The notes beneath the pieces were generated by a model. That model searched no databases. It saw nothing but the letters and a program-made list of their open reading frames with translations, and had not been told where the DNA came from. From Burkholderiales bacterium (lineage in GTDB: Bacteria > Pseudomonadota > Gammaproteobacteria > Burkholderiales > Burkholderiaceae_C): a stretch of 64,000 bases of DNA. The stretch is taken from positions 1 through 64,000 of the forward strand of contig CANJJE010000001.1 in assembly GCA_947474755.1 (NCBI GenBank). The letters are read 5' to 3'. Position 1 is the stretch's first letter; each line of letters starts with the position of its first letter. Made by a program: the position numbers and the translations under genes. Below are positions 25,237 through 35,329 of this stretch, piece by piece.

Positions 25237-25524
25237 ATGAGCATGAAGAAGACCGACCTGGTCAAGAACCTGGCCAAGAAGATCGACGGTCAGATGAAAG
25301 GTGTGGCGGTTCCCGGCCGTTTCGGGCAAGCCGCGGGCGCGGCGCTCGACAAGCGAGAGCAGCGCCGGATCGATGCACAGGCCGGCCTGCTGCCGTTTGC
25401 CTGCAAGCTGCCAGCCGATCTGGTGCGGCAACTGCACGACCGCGCCGTCGGTCACGAAGGCGGGCTCAACGCTCTGGTCGCCCAGCTGCTTGCGCAGTCC
25501 TTGCCGAGTGAAACCAAGAAGTGA
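25237..25524 (+). CDS. Small conserved hypothetical protein
   Basis: This 95-residue protein starts MSMKKTDLVKNLAKKIDGQM after a GGAG ribosome binding site. The N-terminal part is lysine-rich; the C-terminal half (FACKLPADLVRQLHDRAVGHEGGLNALVAQLL) resembles a short helical, ribbon-helix-helix-like module. I do not recognise a family with certainty. It ends just before the terminator of the convergent cold-shock gene. Confidence 0.7.
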   Translation: MSMKKTDLVKNLAKKIDGQMKGVAVPGRFGQAAGAALDKREQRRIDAQAGLLPFACKLPADLVRQLHDRAVGHEGGLNALVAQLLAQSLPSETKK

Positions 25525-25535
25525 TTCGGCTCGCC

Positions 25536-25564
25536 CATAAAAAAACGCGGCCGAAGCCGCGTTT
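25536..25564 (-). terminator. Rho-independent terminator of the cold-shock gene
   Basis: On the minus strand AAACGCGGC-TTCG-GCCGCGTTT forms a perfect 9-bp stem with a UUCG tetraloop. The last Ts of the stem run into further Ts (seven in all). It lies 23 nt past the cspA stop. On the plus strand there is no T-run after the stem, so it serves the minus-strand gene. Confidence 0.9.
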
Positions 25565-25587
25565 CGAAAGCTGATGTCGCAGCGCCG

Positions 25588-25797
25588 TTACAGCACGCGA
25601 ATGTTGGCAGCTTGCAGGCCCTTCTGGCCTTGCTTGACTTCAAACTCGACCTTCTGGTTTTCGACCAGGGTCTTGAAGCCGCTGCCGGTGATGTCACGGA
25701 AGTGGGCGAAGAGGTCAGCGCCACCCGCGTCTTGAGCGATGAAGCCGTAGCCCTTGCTCTCGTTGAACCACTTCACGGTACCTGTTTGCGTCGTCAT
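25588..25797 (-). CDS. cspA: Cold-shock protein (CspA family)
   Basis: This 69-residue single cold-shock domain starts [20 protein letters not shown]. It contains both RNA-binding motifs, KGYGFI (RNP1) and DLFAHF (RNP2). It acts as an RNA chaperone. An AGGAAA ribosome binding site precedes the ATG; the open frame extends 24 codons upstream through the leader but has no homology. A hairpin at 25888-25909 lies in the probable long leader. Whether this copy is cold-inducible is unknown. Confidence 0.95.
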   Translation of the reverse strand: MTTQTGTVKWFNESKGYGFIAQDAGGADLFAHFRDITGSGFKTLVENQKVEFEVKQGQKGLQAANIRVL

Positions 25798-25887
25798 GGA
25801 CGGTTTCCTATCAAATAACAAAATGATGCGACTGCACATGCAACCGCATGCAGAGACACTCAAGATCAACTGGGGATTTCTTGCGAT

Positions 25888-25909
25888 CCCGCTTCAGAAC
25901 AGAAGCGGG
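25888..25909 (-). promoter_or_regulatory. Hairpin upstream of the cold-shock gene
   Basis: The perfect 8-bp stem CCCGCTTC/GAAGCGGG with a 6-nt loop lies about 90 nt upstream of the cspA start. No T-run follows on either strand. It may be part of the structured 5' leader common in cold-shock mRNAs, or an end structure of something upstream; the sequence does not decide. Confidence 0.4.
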
Positions 25910-26079
25910 TAGATGATCACTAGCAACCACGGTCTTGCGTATACCTGTCGAACTAATGTACCCGATTGCGGAGCCGATCGCGTGCGAGTTTCTGGCGGGT
26001 GGGTGTCGATGACACAGAATCGCGCTCCCTTGACCCCAATCACTCGCGCCACCCGAGGGTGATGCAAGACTGACACACG

Positions 26080-26331
26080 ATGGACCTGATCGATTTCGAA
26101 TTGCGAGGCGACTACATCACGCTCGATGCCTTGCTGAAGGCCACTGGCGTGTCTTCGAGCGGTGGTGCAGCGAAAGCGCTGGTGGCCGCTGGCGGCGTGC
26201 AGGTGGATGGCCGCGACGAGTTGCGCAAGACCTGCAAGATCAGAGCCGGCCAGGTGGTCGCAGTGGCGGGTTGCCGTATCAAGGTCGTCGCCACACCGAT
26301 CGCTGAAATCGCATCGCAGGCATTGTCGTGA
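26080..26331 (+). CDS. S4-like RNA-binding protein (YbcJ family)
   Basis: This 83-residue protein consists of one S4-like domain: YITLDALLKATGVSSSGGAAKALVAAGGVQVDGRDELRKTCKI. The pattern is that of YbcJ proteins, thought to bind RNA or the ribosome. The stop overlaps the ATG of the next gene (TGATG at 26329-26333), so the two are co-translated. Confidence 0.88.
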   Translation: MDLIDFELRGDYITLDALLKATGVSSSGGAAKALVAAGGVQVDGRDELRKTCKIRAGQVVAVAGCRIKVVATPIAEIASQALS

Positions 26332-27077
26332 TGACGCCGTCGCCACCGTCGATCGCGGCCGATGCATTGCCCCGGGCGCTCAAGGACGCAGGCCACGCGG
26401 TGCTCGCGCCCGAGGCCTTGCGCACGCTGATCGATGTCGATGCGCCGCCGCTGATGGCGCTGGTGCCGGACTGGTCCGACCTGCCGCCTGACGCCTACCT
26501 GCGTGACGGCGGCCGCTACCGGCGGCGCCGACACTCCTGCTTCATCGTCGATGGCGCGCATGTGCAGCAAGTGCCTCATCGACCGCATTGGCAACCGCTC
26601 GAATACAACGCGCTGCACGGCGGGCTCGAACGCATGTTCGAGCCGATGAACCTGGCCATCACCGCGCAGCCTGCGTGGGCGGCGCTGCTGCGCGGGCTGG
26701 CTGCCGTCTGCTCGCAGATCAAGGGCGCGCAGCCCTGGTTCGTCGAGGCGCACCAGTTCCGCATCGACACCACCGATGGCATCGGGCGCCCTACGCCTGA
26801 AGGTGCGCACCGCGACGGCGTCGATTTCGTCGCTGTCGTGCTGGTCGAGCGCAGTGGCGTCAAGGGTGGCGAGACGCGGGTGTTCGATGCCGACGGGCCG
26901 ACCGGGATTCGCTTCACGATGAGCGAGCCATGGACGCTGTTGATGCTCGACGATGCGCGTGTGATCCACGAGACCACGCCGATCCAGCCGCTGCAGCCCG
27001 GACGACTGGACGGCCACCGCGACACGCTGGTCCTGACCTTCCGGCGCTTCGGTTTCCAGGGGCCTGAGAGCGCCTGA
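26331..27077 (+). CDS. 2OG-Fe dioxygenase family protein (PF10014 type)
   Basis: This 248-residue protein has iron ligands His160-x-Asp162 (GAHRDGVDF) and His213 (VIHETTP). A late Arg (DTLVLTFRR) could bind 2-oxoglutarate. The family includes free-amino-acid hydroxylases such as isoleucine dioxygenase; the substrate here is not known. The ATG at 26331 overlaps the previous stop; a GTG at 26328 is possible. It is paired with the S4-like gene. Confidence 0.82.
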   Translation: MTPSPPSIAADALPRALKDAGHAVLAPEALRTLIDVDAPPLMALVPDWSDLPPDAYLRDGGRYRRRRHSCFIVDGAHVQQVPHRPHWQPLEYNALHGGLERMFEPMNLAITAQPAWAALLRGLAAVCSQIKGAQPWFVEAHQFRIDTTDGIGRPTPEGAHRDGVDFVAVVLVERSGVKGGETRVFDADGPTGIRFTMSEPWTLLMLDDARVIHETTPIQPLQPGRLDGHRDTLVLTFRRFGFQGPESA

Positions 27078-27095
27078 GGCGATGAGGCGGCTGGC

Positions 27096-27875
27096 TCAGA
27101 CCAGCCGGATGTCGGCTACCGGGTTGCTGCCGAAATCGTCTCGCGCCAGATAGGCAAGGATGCGGCGGGCCGTCTCCTGGGCACTCACCAGCTGGCCTTG
27201 TGCGTGCAGTTGCTCGAAGTGCGCCTTGCCGGGGAAGCCCGCGCTGGCAACGGCGCGCAACTGCGCCTGCATGTCGGTATCGATGACGCCCGGCGCCAGC
27301 GACACGATGCGCGCTGCGCGGCTTTTGTCGCCCGCGGTCTCGGCGCGGTGCGCTTCGTCGAGCGCCACCACCCGTGAGTAGTGGTCCATGCCAGCCTTCG
27401 CTGCGCCGTAGATCGCGCTGCCCGCCATGGCCCGGCGGCCCAGGCCTGACGAGATGTTCAGCACACGACGATCGGCACGCCAGCCACCGGTTGCGCGAAG
27501 GAACGCGGCCGTCAGCAGGATGGTCGATTCCAAGCCCACGCGCAGCGCACTGGCCAGCTCGACTGAGGTGCTGCCGTCTGACGGGCCGACGGTCGCGATC
27601 ACGCCGGCGTTGTTGATCAGCACCGCCGTGTCGAAGCGCTGCGCATCGAAGGCGTGCAGCCACGCCTCGACCTCGTCGGCCACGGCGATGCTTTCTGTCA
27701 GGTCACGCGGCCATTCCTCGAGCTGGACCTGTGCGGCGGCGGCTCGCGCGGCCAGCGTGGGATGTCGGCCGCGCGACAGGCACAGCATCACCGTCCCCAC
27801 GCTCAGCAGCTGCTCGGCCATTGCTGCGCCCAGGCCGCGCGATGCGCCGGTGAGGATGACGAGGCGTTGGGACAT
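27096..27875 (-). CDS. Short-chain dehydrogenase/reductase (SDR)
   Basis: This 259-residue classical SDR has the cofactor motif TGASRGLG (9-16) and INNAG (87-91). Catalytic residues are Ser142/Ser143, Tyr156 and Lys160 (YGAAK). The basic residue after the glycine motif suggests NADPH. The layout resembles sepiapterin- or benzil-reductase-like SDRs, but the substrate cannot be assigned. It is convergent with the dioxygenase gene, 18 nt apart. Confidence 0.88.
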   Translation of the reverse strand: MSQRLVILTGASRGLGAAMAEQLLSVGTVMLCLSRGRHPTLAARAAAAQVQLEEWPRDLTESIAVADEVEAWLHAFDAQRFDTAVLINNAGVIATVGPSDGSTSVELASALRVGLESTILLTAAFLRATGGWRADRRVLNISSGLGRRAMAGSAIYGAAKAGMDHYSRVVALDEAHRAETAGDKSRAARIVSLAPGVIDTDMQAQLRAVASAGFPGKAHFEQLHAQGQLVSAQETARRILAYLARDDFGSNPVADIRLV

Positions 27876-27925
27876 GGCTGGCTCCAGTGAGGCTGCGGGC
27901 CCGAATTCTGGCGCGTTCCTGAACT

Positions 27926-28597
27926 TCAGAACGCTGCCGGGCTGGACATCGTCAGGGTCTGCGATGTCACCGGATGCCGCAGTTCCAGATGCGTGGCGTG
28001 CAGCATCAGACGTGGGGCGCTTGGCTCGTCGTGCCCCGCGTACAAGGCGTCGCCCACGATCGGATGCCCGATGGCCAGCAGGTGCACCCGCAGCTGGTGC
28101 GTGCGCCCTGTCAGCGGCTGCAGTACGAGCCGTGTGGTTCGCGTCACCTCGTCGCGGTGCAGCACGCGGTAACGCGTCAGCGATGGCTTGCCATGCACGT
28201 GATCGACCTTCTGCCGTGGGCGCTGCGGCCAGTCGGCGATCAGCGGCAGGTCGATTTCGCCATGGTCTTGCGCGACCAGGCCGTCCACCACCGCCTCGTA
28301 GTGCTTGATCACCTCGCGTGATTCGAACATCACGCTCAGCACACGCTGCACCGCGGCGCCGCGGGCGAACAGCAGCAGCCCTGAAGTTGCCATGTCGAGC
28401 CGGTGCACGGTCTTTGCGTCAGGAAACTCTGTCTGTACCCGCGATGCGGCGCAGTCTGCCTTGTCGGCGCTGCGACCCGGCACCGACAGCAAGCCGGCCG
28501 GCTTGTCGATGGCGACCAACGCATCGTCGGCGTGGACGATCATCAGCGGCAACAAGGGAGGGGGGCTCAGACTGGCGGACACCCGGTCATCATGCAT
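27926..28597 (-). CDS. RluA-family pseudouridine synthase
   Basis: This 223-residue synthase has the catalytic motif HRLDMATSG with nucleophile Asp68. Downstream motifs are PLTGRTHQLRVHLLAIGHPIVGDALY. There is no S4 domain, which with the length fits the RluA subgroup (23S U746/tRNA U32). The start is uncertain: another Met lies at residue 19, just before the conserved IVHADDALVAIDKPAG. It is divergent from the exporter gene, with 17 nt between starts. Confidence 0.9.
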   Translation of the reverse strand: MHDDRVSASLSPPPLLPLMIVHADDALVAIDKPAGLLSVPGRSADKADCAASRVQTEFPDAKTVHRLDMATSGLLLFARGAAVQRVLSVMFESREVIKHYEAVVDGLVAQDHGEIDLPLIADWPQRPRQKVDHVHGKPSLTRYRVLHRDEVTRTTRLVLQPLTGRTHQLRVHLLAIGHPIVGDALYAGHDEPSAPRLMLHATHLELRHPVTSQTLTMSSPAAF

Positions 28598-28614
28598 CGG
28601 CTACGCTAGTGCAG

Positions 28615-30480
<1,866 letters not shown>

Positions 30481-30525
30481 CGTGGTTGCAAACGAGAAAC
30501 CAGAATGGTGACTTTTGGAGGCAGC

Positions 30526-30771
30526 ATGGCCACTACCCTGACATTGAAGAGCATCCCCGACGAGCTCTACCAGCGACTGAAGGCGTCTGCCGAAGCCCAT
30601 CGGCGCAGCCTGAACAGCGAAGCGATCGTGTGCCTGGAGTCGGTGCTTCTTCCCGACAAGGTCAGCCCGGCTGAGCGCCTCGCTCGCGCTCAAGCGCTGC
30701 GGGCCCACCTGCCTCAGGCCAAGTTCCACGCGAAAACCATCGATGCGCTGAAGCGCGAGGGCCGCCCGTGA
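30526..30771 (+). CDS. FitA/VapB-like ribbon-helix-helix antitoxin
   Basis: This 81-residue protein starts MATTLTLKSIPDELYQRLKASAE behind a GGAGG ribosome binding site. It is an Arc-type ribbon-helix-helix N-terminus as in FitA antitoxins, with a toxin-binding tail. Its stop overlaps the GTG start of the PIN toxin by 4 nt. The pair probably represses its own transcription. Confidence 0.85.
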   Translation: MATTLTLKSIPDELYQRLKASAEAHRRSLNSEAIVCLESVLLPDKVSPAERLARAQALRAHLPQAKFHAKTIDALKREGRP

Positions 30772-31163
30772 TCGTGGTCGACACGAATATCGTCGCCTAC
30801 CTGCTTCTGCCCTCCGAGTACAGCCCGCAGGCCGATGCGCTGTTCAAGCGCGACCCCGAATGGGCCGCACCCATCCTGTGGCGCAACGAGTTTCGCAACC
30901 TGCTGGCCGGCTACCTTCGTCGCAAGGCGCTGACCTTCGACCAGATGCTTCAGGTGCAAGCCGCGGCCGAGGACTTGCTGGCAGGTAACGAACATGAGGT
31001 CGATTCCCGCCGCGTTTGCGAACTCGTCCGCGACAGCGATTGCTCTGCCTACGACTGCGAGTTCGTGGCACTCGCCGCGCGACTGGGGGTCAAGGTCGTC
31101 ACGATGGACAGGAAGATGCTGAGGGCGTTTCCGAAGCACACCAAGGCGCTTGCTGCGGAGTGA
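30768..31163 (+). CDS. FitB/VapC-like PIN-domain toxin
   Basis: This 131-residue PIN nuclease begins with a GTG codon at 30768 (MIVVDTNIVAYLLLP). Acidic residues Asp5, Glu41, Asp96 and Asp114 form the usual metal site. It is coupled to its antitoxin by 4 nt. It is clearly different in sequence from the VapC at 323-724, so the window holds two unrelated members of the family. Confidence 0.87.
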   Translation: MIVVDTNIVAYLLLPSEYSPQADALFKRDPEWAAPILWRNEFRNLLAGYLRRKALTFDQMLQVQAAAEDLLAGNEHEVDSRRVCELVRDSDCSAYDCEFVALAARLGVKVVTMDRKMLRAFPKHTKALAAE

Positions 31164-31176
31164 CCATTGGTGGTGA

Positions 31177-31566
31177 TCAGTCGTACTGGACGTACCTGTA
31201 CTGCGCGTCAACAGGCGTACCCTCCAGTGCCGAGCCGACCTGCTTCGCCGGCTGCCACATCACCACCTCCTCGATCTTCTGCGCCAGTTCGAAGTCCTTG
31301 TTGGTGATGCCCCTGGCGGCGTGGTTCATCAGCTTGACGATGACCGCGGGGTAAGACACCTCGAGGTCGGGGTGGTGCCAGGCGGCTTCCGCCAGGTGGC
31401 CCACGGCATTGACCACCATCAGCGTGCCTTTCCAGCCGCTGGTCTGGTACTTCCGACGCAAGTGCCCGTCTTCATGAGTCCAGGTCGGCAGGTCCTGCTG
31501 CAGTCGGCTGGCGATCTCGTCGGCGGTGTACACCTCGTCGGGGGTTTTCAGCTGCCATGGGGTCAT
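31177..31566 (-). CDS. 4a-hydroxytetrahydrobiopterin dehydratase-like protein
   Basis: This 129-residue pterin carbinolamine dehydratase (PCD/DCoH) family protein has the active-site segment [19 protein letters not shown] and the following [21 protein letters not shown]. The start at 31566 ([19 protein letters not shown]) gives the family length plus a short C-terminal tail. No phenylalanine hydroxylase gene is nearby, so a role in pterin recycling is only inferred. Confidence 0.85.
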   Translation of the reverse strand: MTPWQLKTPDEVYTADEIASRLQQDLPTWTHEDGHLRRKYQTSGWKGTLMVVNAVGHLAEAAWHHPDLEVSYPAVIVKLMNHAARGITNKDFELAQKIEEVVMWQPAKQVGSALEGTPVDAQYRYVQYD

Positions 31567-31696
31567 CGTGGGCTCCTGTGTGGCTGGACCGCCAAGATAT
31601 TCGCACGACACCGCATGCCCGCGCCTCCAGCAGGTCTACACGGTGGCGCACCCGGCTACGATCGCTCGCATCCCTGCTGCCTCGAAAGCTCTGCTG

Positions 31697-32644
31697 ATGG
31701 CCTCCAGCCTGCTCGCGCTCATTGATGACATCGCCACCGTGCTCGACGACGTCGCCTTGCTGACCAAGGTGGCCGCGAAGAAGACCGCGGGGGTGCTGGG
31801 AGACGATCTGGCGCTGAACGCGCAGCAGGTGTCGGGTGTCAATGCCGAGCGCGAGCTGCCCGTGGTCTGGGCCGTGGCCAAGGGCTCGGCGATGAACAAG
31901 GCGATCCTGGTGCCGGCAGCGCTGGCGATCAGCGCCTTTGCGCCCTGGGCAGTCACGCCGCTGTTGATGCTCGGCGGCCTGTTCCTCTGCTACGAGGGCT
32001 TCGAGAAGCTGGCGCACAAGTTCCTGCACGACGCGTCGCAAGACGCCGCCCACCGCGAGCAGATGCTGCAGGCTCTGTCGGATCCAGCGGTGGACCTGGT
32101 CGCTTTCGAGAAGGACAAGATCAAGGGCGCGGTGCGCACGGATTTCATCCTCTCTGCGGAGATCATCGCGATCACGCTGGGCACCGTGGCCGATGCGCCT
32201 TTCATCACGCAACTGTCAGTGCTCGTCGGCATCGCGGTCGTTATGACGATCGGTGTCTACGGCGCAGTGGCGGGCATCGTGAAGCTCGATGACCTGGGGC
32301 TGTACCTGACGCAGCGCCCGGGCAGTGGCGCCGGGGTGGCGCTGCAACACCGCATCGGCGCGGCAATCCTGAAGGCCGCGCCGTACCTGATGCGCGCGCT
32401 CACCGTGGTCGGCACGGCCGCGATGTTCCTCGTCGGCGGCGGCATCCTCACGCACGGCCTCGGCGCACTGCACCACGCGATCGAGGTGCTGACCGAACGG
32501 GTCACCGACCAACTCGGCGGTCTCGTCGGCGCCGTGCTGCCGACATTGCTCGACGGTATGGTGGGCGTGGTCGCCGGCGCCCTGGTGCTGGTCGGCGTCA
32601 CCGTCGGCAGCAAGCTGCTGACCAAGCCGACGCCGGCCGCATGA
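31697..32644 (+). CDS. DUF808 (YedI) family inner-membrane protein
   Basis: This 315-residue membrane protein starts [22 protein letters not shown] and contains the DUF808 segments [20 protein letters not shown] and [15 protein letters not shown]. Several hydrophobic helices follow. It is of full family length. The function of YedI is unknown. It is divergent from the pterin dehydratase-like gene. Confidence 0.9.
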   Translation: MASSLLALIDDIATVLDDVALLTKVAAKKTAGVLGDDLALNAQQVSGVNAERELPVVWAVAKGSAMNKAILVPAALAISAFAPWAVTPLLMLGGLFLCYEGFEKLAHKFLHDASQDAAHREQMLQALSDPAVDLVAFEKDKIKGAVRTDFILSAEIIAITLGTVADAPFITQLSVLVGIAVVMTIGVYGAVAGIVKLDDLGLYLTQRPGSGAGVALQHRIGAAILKAAPYLMRALTVVGTAAMFLVGGGILTHGLGALHHAIEVLTERVTDQLGGLVGAVLPTLLDGMVGVVAGALVLVGVTVGSKLLTKPTPAA

Positions 32645-32688
32645 GGCGCCGGTTCAGCGCAGTGCGCCGTCGCCTGACGATTCGCCGC

Positions 32689-33126
32689 TCAGTTCAGCGA
32701 GATCGATATCAGCTCGACCTCGAAGGTCAGCGTCGCGTTGGGCGGAATCACGCTGCCGGCACCGCGCGAACCGTAGGCGATCTGCGGCGGGCAGGTCAGG
32801 CGCGACTTGCCGCCCACCTTCATCCGCTGCACCCCTTCGGTCCAGCAGCGGATCACGCCGTTCAGCGGGAAGGTCGACGGCTGGCCGCGGCTGTACGAGC
32901 TGTCGAACTCCTTGCCGTCGGCCAGCGTGCCGCGGTAATGCACCGTCACGCCGTCGCTCGCACGCGGGCTGGCGCCGGTGCCTTCGACCACCACCCGGTA
33001 GACCAGCCCGCTGGCAGTGGTGATGTCGCCCGATCCCTTGATCGCGGCTGGCGCCACAGCAGATTGCGCCCACGCCGTGCTCAGAGAAGAAAGTGCCAGC
33101 AGGCCGGCGCAAAGTTCGAGTTTCAA
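32689..33126 (-). CDS. FKBP-type peptidyl-prolyl isomerase, exported
   Basis: This 145-residue protein has a signal peptide (KLELCAGLLALSSLSTAWAQS) and one FKBP domain: VTVHYRGTLADGKEFDSSYSRGQPSTFPL, then GSRGAGSVIPPNATLTFEVEL. The start is read as TTG at 33126, because it gives the signal peptide directly and has AGGAG 7 nt upstream. The nearby ATG at 33131 is in another frame and stops after two codons. It folds prolyl bonds in the periplasm. Confidence 0.88.
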   Translation of the reverse strand: MKLELCAGLLALSSLSTAWAQSAVAPAAIKGSGDITTASGLVYRVVVEGTGASPRASDGVTVHYRGTLADGKEFDSSYSRGQPSTFPLNGVIRCWTEGVQRMKVGGKSRLTCPPQIAYGSRGAGSVIPPNATLTFEVELISISLN

Positions 33127-33133
33127 GTCATGT

Positions 33134-33138
33134 CTCCT
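33134..33138 (-). promoter_or_regulatory. Ribosome binding site that supports a TTG start
   Basis: AGGAG on the minus strand lies 7 nt before the TTG at 33126. This selects the start of the exported FKBP gene; no in-frame ATG at a sensible distance exists. Confidence 0.7.
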
Positions 33139-33215
33139 GTTCGACGCAGCGACGTCGATCGCGTCGCGGCCGTCATCATCGCCGCAATCGTGTCGCACCC
33201 GTGCGCGAGGCAGCC

Positions 33216-34199
33216 ATGACGTTGCTGCTCGCACCAATGGAAGGCCTGCTCGACCACACGCTGCGCGACATCCTGACGCGCGTCGGCGGCGTCGACCGCT
33301 GCGTGTCGGAATTCATCCGCGTTTCCGGCACCTTGCTGCCCGAGCGCACCTTTTTGCGCGTCGTGCCCGAACTGCGCCAGGGCGGGCGCACCCGCTCCGG
33401 CGTGCCTGTGCGCGCGCAGCTGCTGGGCTCCGACCCGAACTGCCTGGCCGAGAACGCCGCGCGGCTGGCGTCGCTTGGGCCGCACGGCATCGACCTGAAC
33501 TTCGGCTGCCCGGCAAAAATCGTCAACCGTCACGGCGGTGGCGCAGCGCTGCTCGACGATCCGGAGCTGATTGCTCGCATCGTGGGCGCTGTGCGACGCG
33601 CCGTACCGGCCGCGATGCCGGTGACGGCGAAGATGCGTCTCGGCCACCTCGACGACCGCCGTGCCGTCGAGTGTGCGCAGGCGATTGCAGGTGCCGGAGC
33701 CGACGAGCTGGTCGTGCATGCGCGCACCAAGGCCGATGGCTACCGGCCCCCGGCCTACTGGGAGCGCATCGCCGACATCCGCGCTGCGGTTCGGCTGCCG
33801 ATGGTGGCCAATGGCGAGATCTGGACGGTGGCCGACGCGCTGCGCTGCCGCGAAGTCTCGGGCTGCCACGCGTTGATGCTGGGCCGCGGCATGGTCGCGA
33901 ACCCGGGGCTGGCGCTGGCCATCGTGGCGGCAACCCGCTCGCCCCACGCACTGCCGCGCAGCGAGGAGCCAGCCTTCGCCTGGGCCGACTTGCGCCCACT
34001 CGTCGCCGATTTCTGGACGCTGGTTCTGGCGCGTGCCGACATTGCCGAGCGCCATCGCGCCGGGCGGCTCAAGCAGTGGCTGCATCAGCTGCGCCGACAC
34101 CATCCGCAGGCCGAAGCCGTCTATCAGTCGGTGCGCACCGTCAACGATCCCGCACGGATCACGCCGCACCTCGCGGCCTCGATGCGTCTGGCCACCTGA
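33216..34199 (+). CDS. dusC: tRNA-dihydrouridine(16) synthase DusC
   Basis: This 327-residue flavoprotein starts MTLLLAPMEGLLDHTLRDILTRVG, the DusC-type N-terminus. It carries the catalytic segment LNFGCPAKIVNRHGGGAALL with the conserved Cys, and the tRNA/FMN-binding ELVVHARTKADGYRPPAYW. It reduces uridine 16 in tRNA D-loops using FMN and NADPH. The length and the APMEG start fit DusC over DusA or DusB. Confidence 0.92.
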   Translation: MTLLLAPMEGLLDHTLRDILTRVGGVDRCVSEFIRVSGTLLPERTFLRVVPELRQGGRTRSGVPVRAQLLGSDPNCLAENAARLASLGPHGIDLNFGCPAKIVNRHGGGAALLDDPELIARIVGAVRRAVPAAMPVTAKMRLGHLDDRRAVECAQAIAGAGADELVVHARTKADGYRPPAYWERIADIRAAVRLPMVANGEIWTVADALRCREVSGCHALMLGRGMVANPGLALAIVAATRSPHALPRSEEPAFAWADLRPLVADFWTLVLARADIAERHRAGRLKQWLHQLRRHHPQAEAVYQSVRTVNDPARITPHLAASMRLAT

Positions 34200-34271
34200 C
34201 GGGCCTACCGCGCTGCTGCAGTTGCAGGAACGAGGCCGGAGTGCCCAAAACTGCACACGTCCCCCCGGTGG

Positions 34272-34299
34272 CAGACACACTCTGGCACATGTGTGTCTG
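34272..34299. repeat. 9-bp inverted repeat downstream of dusC
   Basis: CAGACACAC and GTGTGTCTG are perfect reverse complements separated by 10 nt. No T-run follows on either strand, so it is not an ordinary terminator. It may be an operator or leader hairpin for the gene at 34360. The surrounding 160 nt contain nothing else I can name. Confidence 0.4.
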
Positions 34300-34359
34300 G
34301 CGATCGCCGTGGCGCGACGCCAGAATCGCGAGGACGTCCCTATTGATGCCTTCTGCCCG

Positions 34360-35004
34360 ATGCAAATGCCTCGCCCGCCTGTCAAGACGCAGCTCGGAAT
34401 CGACGAGTTGCGCTACCGCGCGCACGGTCTGAACCAACGCCATCGGACTGTGCTTTTCCTGGTCGACGGGCAGCGTCCGCTCAGCGAGGTGCTGGCGCTC
34501 GGTCTGCAGGCTGGCGTGGGCACGACGCACTTTGCTGATCTGGTGCATCTGGGCATGGTCGAGGTGGCGCTCGACCCGCCTTCGCCTGCCGTGGAGCTGC
34601 AGGCCCCCGCACGGGCGCCGAAGTTGAGCGCCGCAGATTCCTCTCTCTTGCCGCTGCAGCCGCTCGAGGGCCGCGGGGCCATGGCCTATGCGCAGCGCCG
34701 CGCACTGGCCAAGGCCGAACTCGACGACCTGCATCAGGACGTGCGCGAGCTCCTGATCGATACCTTGCGCGTTGGCGCGCCGCTGTTCGCCGCGGTCACG
34801 CTGGTGCGGGTGCGCCGCGCGCAGACAGCGCGCGAGCTGATCAACCTGGCGTGGGAAATCGAGCGCCACCTGGTCGCATCGAAGAAAAGCCGGCCCGAGA
34901 TGCAGACCCTGTACCGCGCTCGCGAATTGCTGGGCATGGGCAACACCCAGGTCAGCACCGACGAGCCGACAGGCCTGGCCCCTGAACTGACTCTGCGGCC
35001 CTGA
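34360..35004 (+). CDS. Hypothetical protein
   Basis: This 214-residue soluble protein is not recognised. The N-terminal third (MQMPRPPVKTQLGIDELRYR, then RTVLFLVDGQRPLSEVLALG) looks like a small alpha/beta or winged-helix unit. A proline-rich linker (about 85-100) follows, then a helical C-terminal half (DDLHQDVRELLIDTLRVG). There is no signal peptide or membrane segment. A second Met two codons in is an equally good start. Third-codon G+C is high, as in neighbours. Confidence 0.7.
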   Translation: MQMPRPPVKTQLGIDELRYRAHGLNQRHRTVLFLVDGQRPLSEVLALGLQAGVGTTHFADLVHLGMVEVALDPPSPAVELQAPARAPKLSAADSSLLPLQPLEGRGAMAYAQRRALAKAELDDLHQDVRELLIDTLRVGAPLFAAVTLVRVRRAQTARELINLAWEIERHLVASKKSRPEMQTLYRARELLGMGNTQVSTDEPTGLAPELTLRP

Positions 35005-35329
35005 ATTCGTTGCCCCGAAGTGCAGGGCACGCATCGGCAGGCAGGACTCCGGACGATCGAGGCGGCCTGAGACCGTGCGGGCTCGACACCTCGGGAGCCT
35101 CGCGTGCAAGCCATCGGCCGGCAGCACCAGCGGGCGCTGACGTGCCGTGGTTCATCAAGGCCGAGTTCAGGGTGCCAAGGAGAAGGGAAAACGGCGTTTG
35201 AATGTACGATCCGCCGCCTCACGTCGCGCTTCGCGCGCAGGGAATTGCCCTCATGCTGTACGCCTTCCTGGATGCCCTGCACGAGCGGGCCACCGTCGTG
35301 CGGGTCGGCGGCTGTCGTTGGCCGCATCC
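35005..35329. other. Intergenic stretch with a doubtful 52-codon ORF
   Basis: These 325 nt between the unknown gene and the ybaN-like gene hold one candidate small ORF, 35202-35360. It starts MYDPPPHVALRAQGIALMLY, has high third-position G+C, and overlaps the start of the next gene by 31 nt. The AGGAGAAGG run at 35178-35186 lies about 15 nt before its ATG, rather far for a ribosome binding site. I do not recognise the product and cannot confirm it. The rest shows nothing I can assign. Confidence 0.3.
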
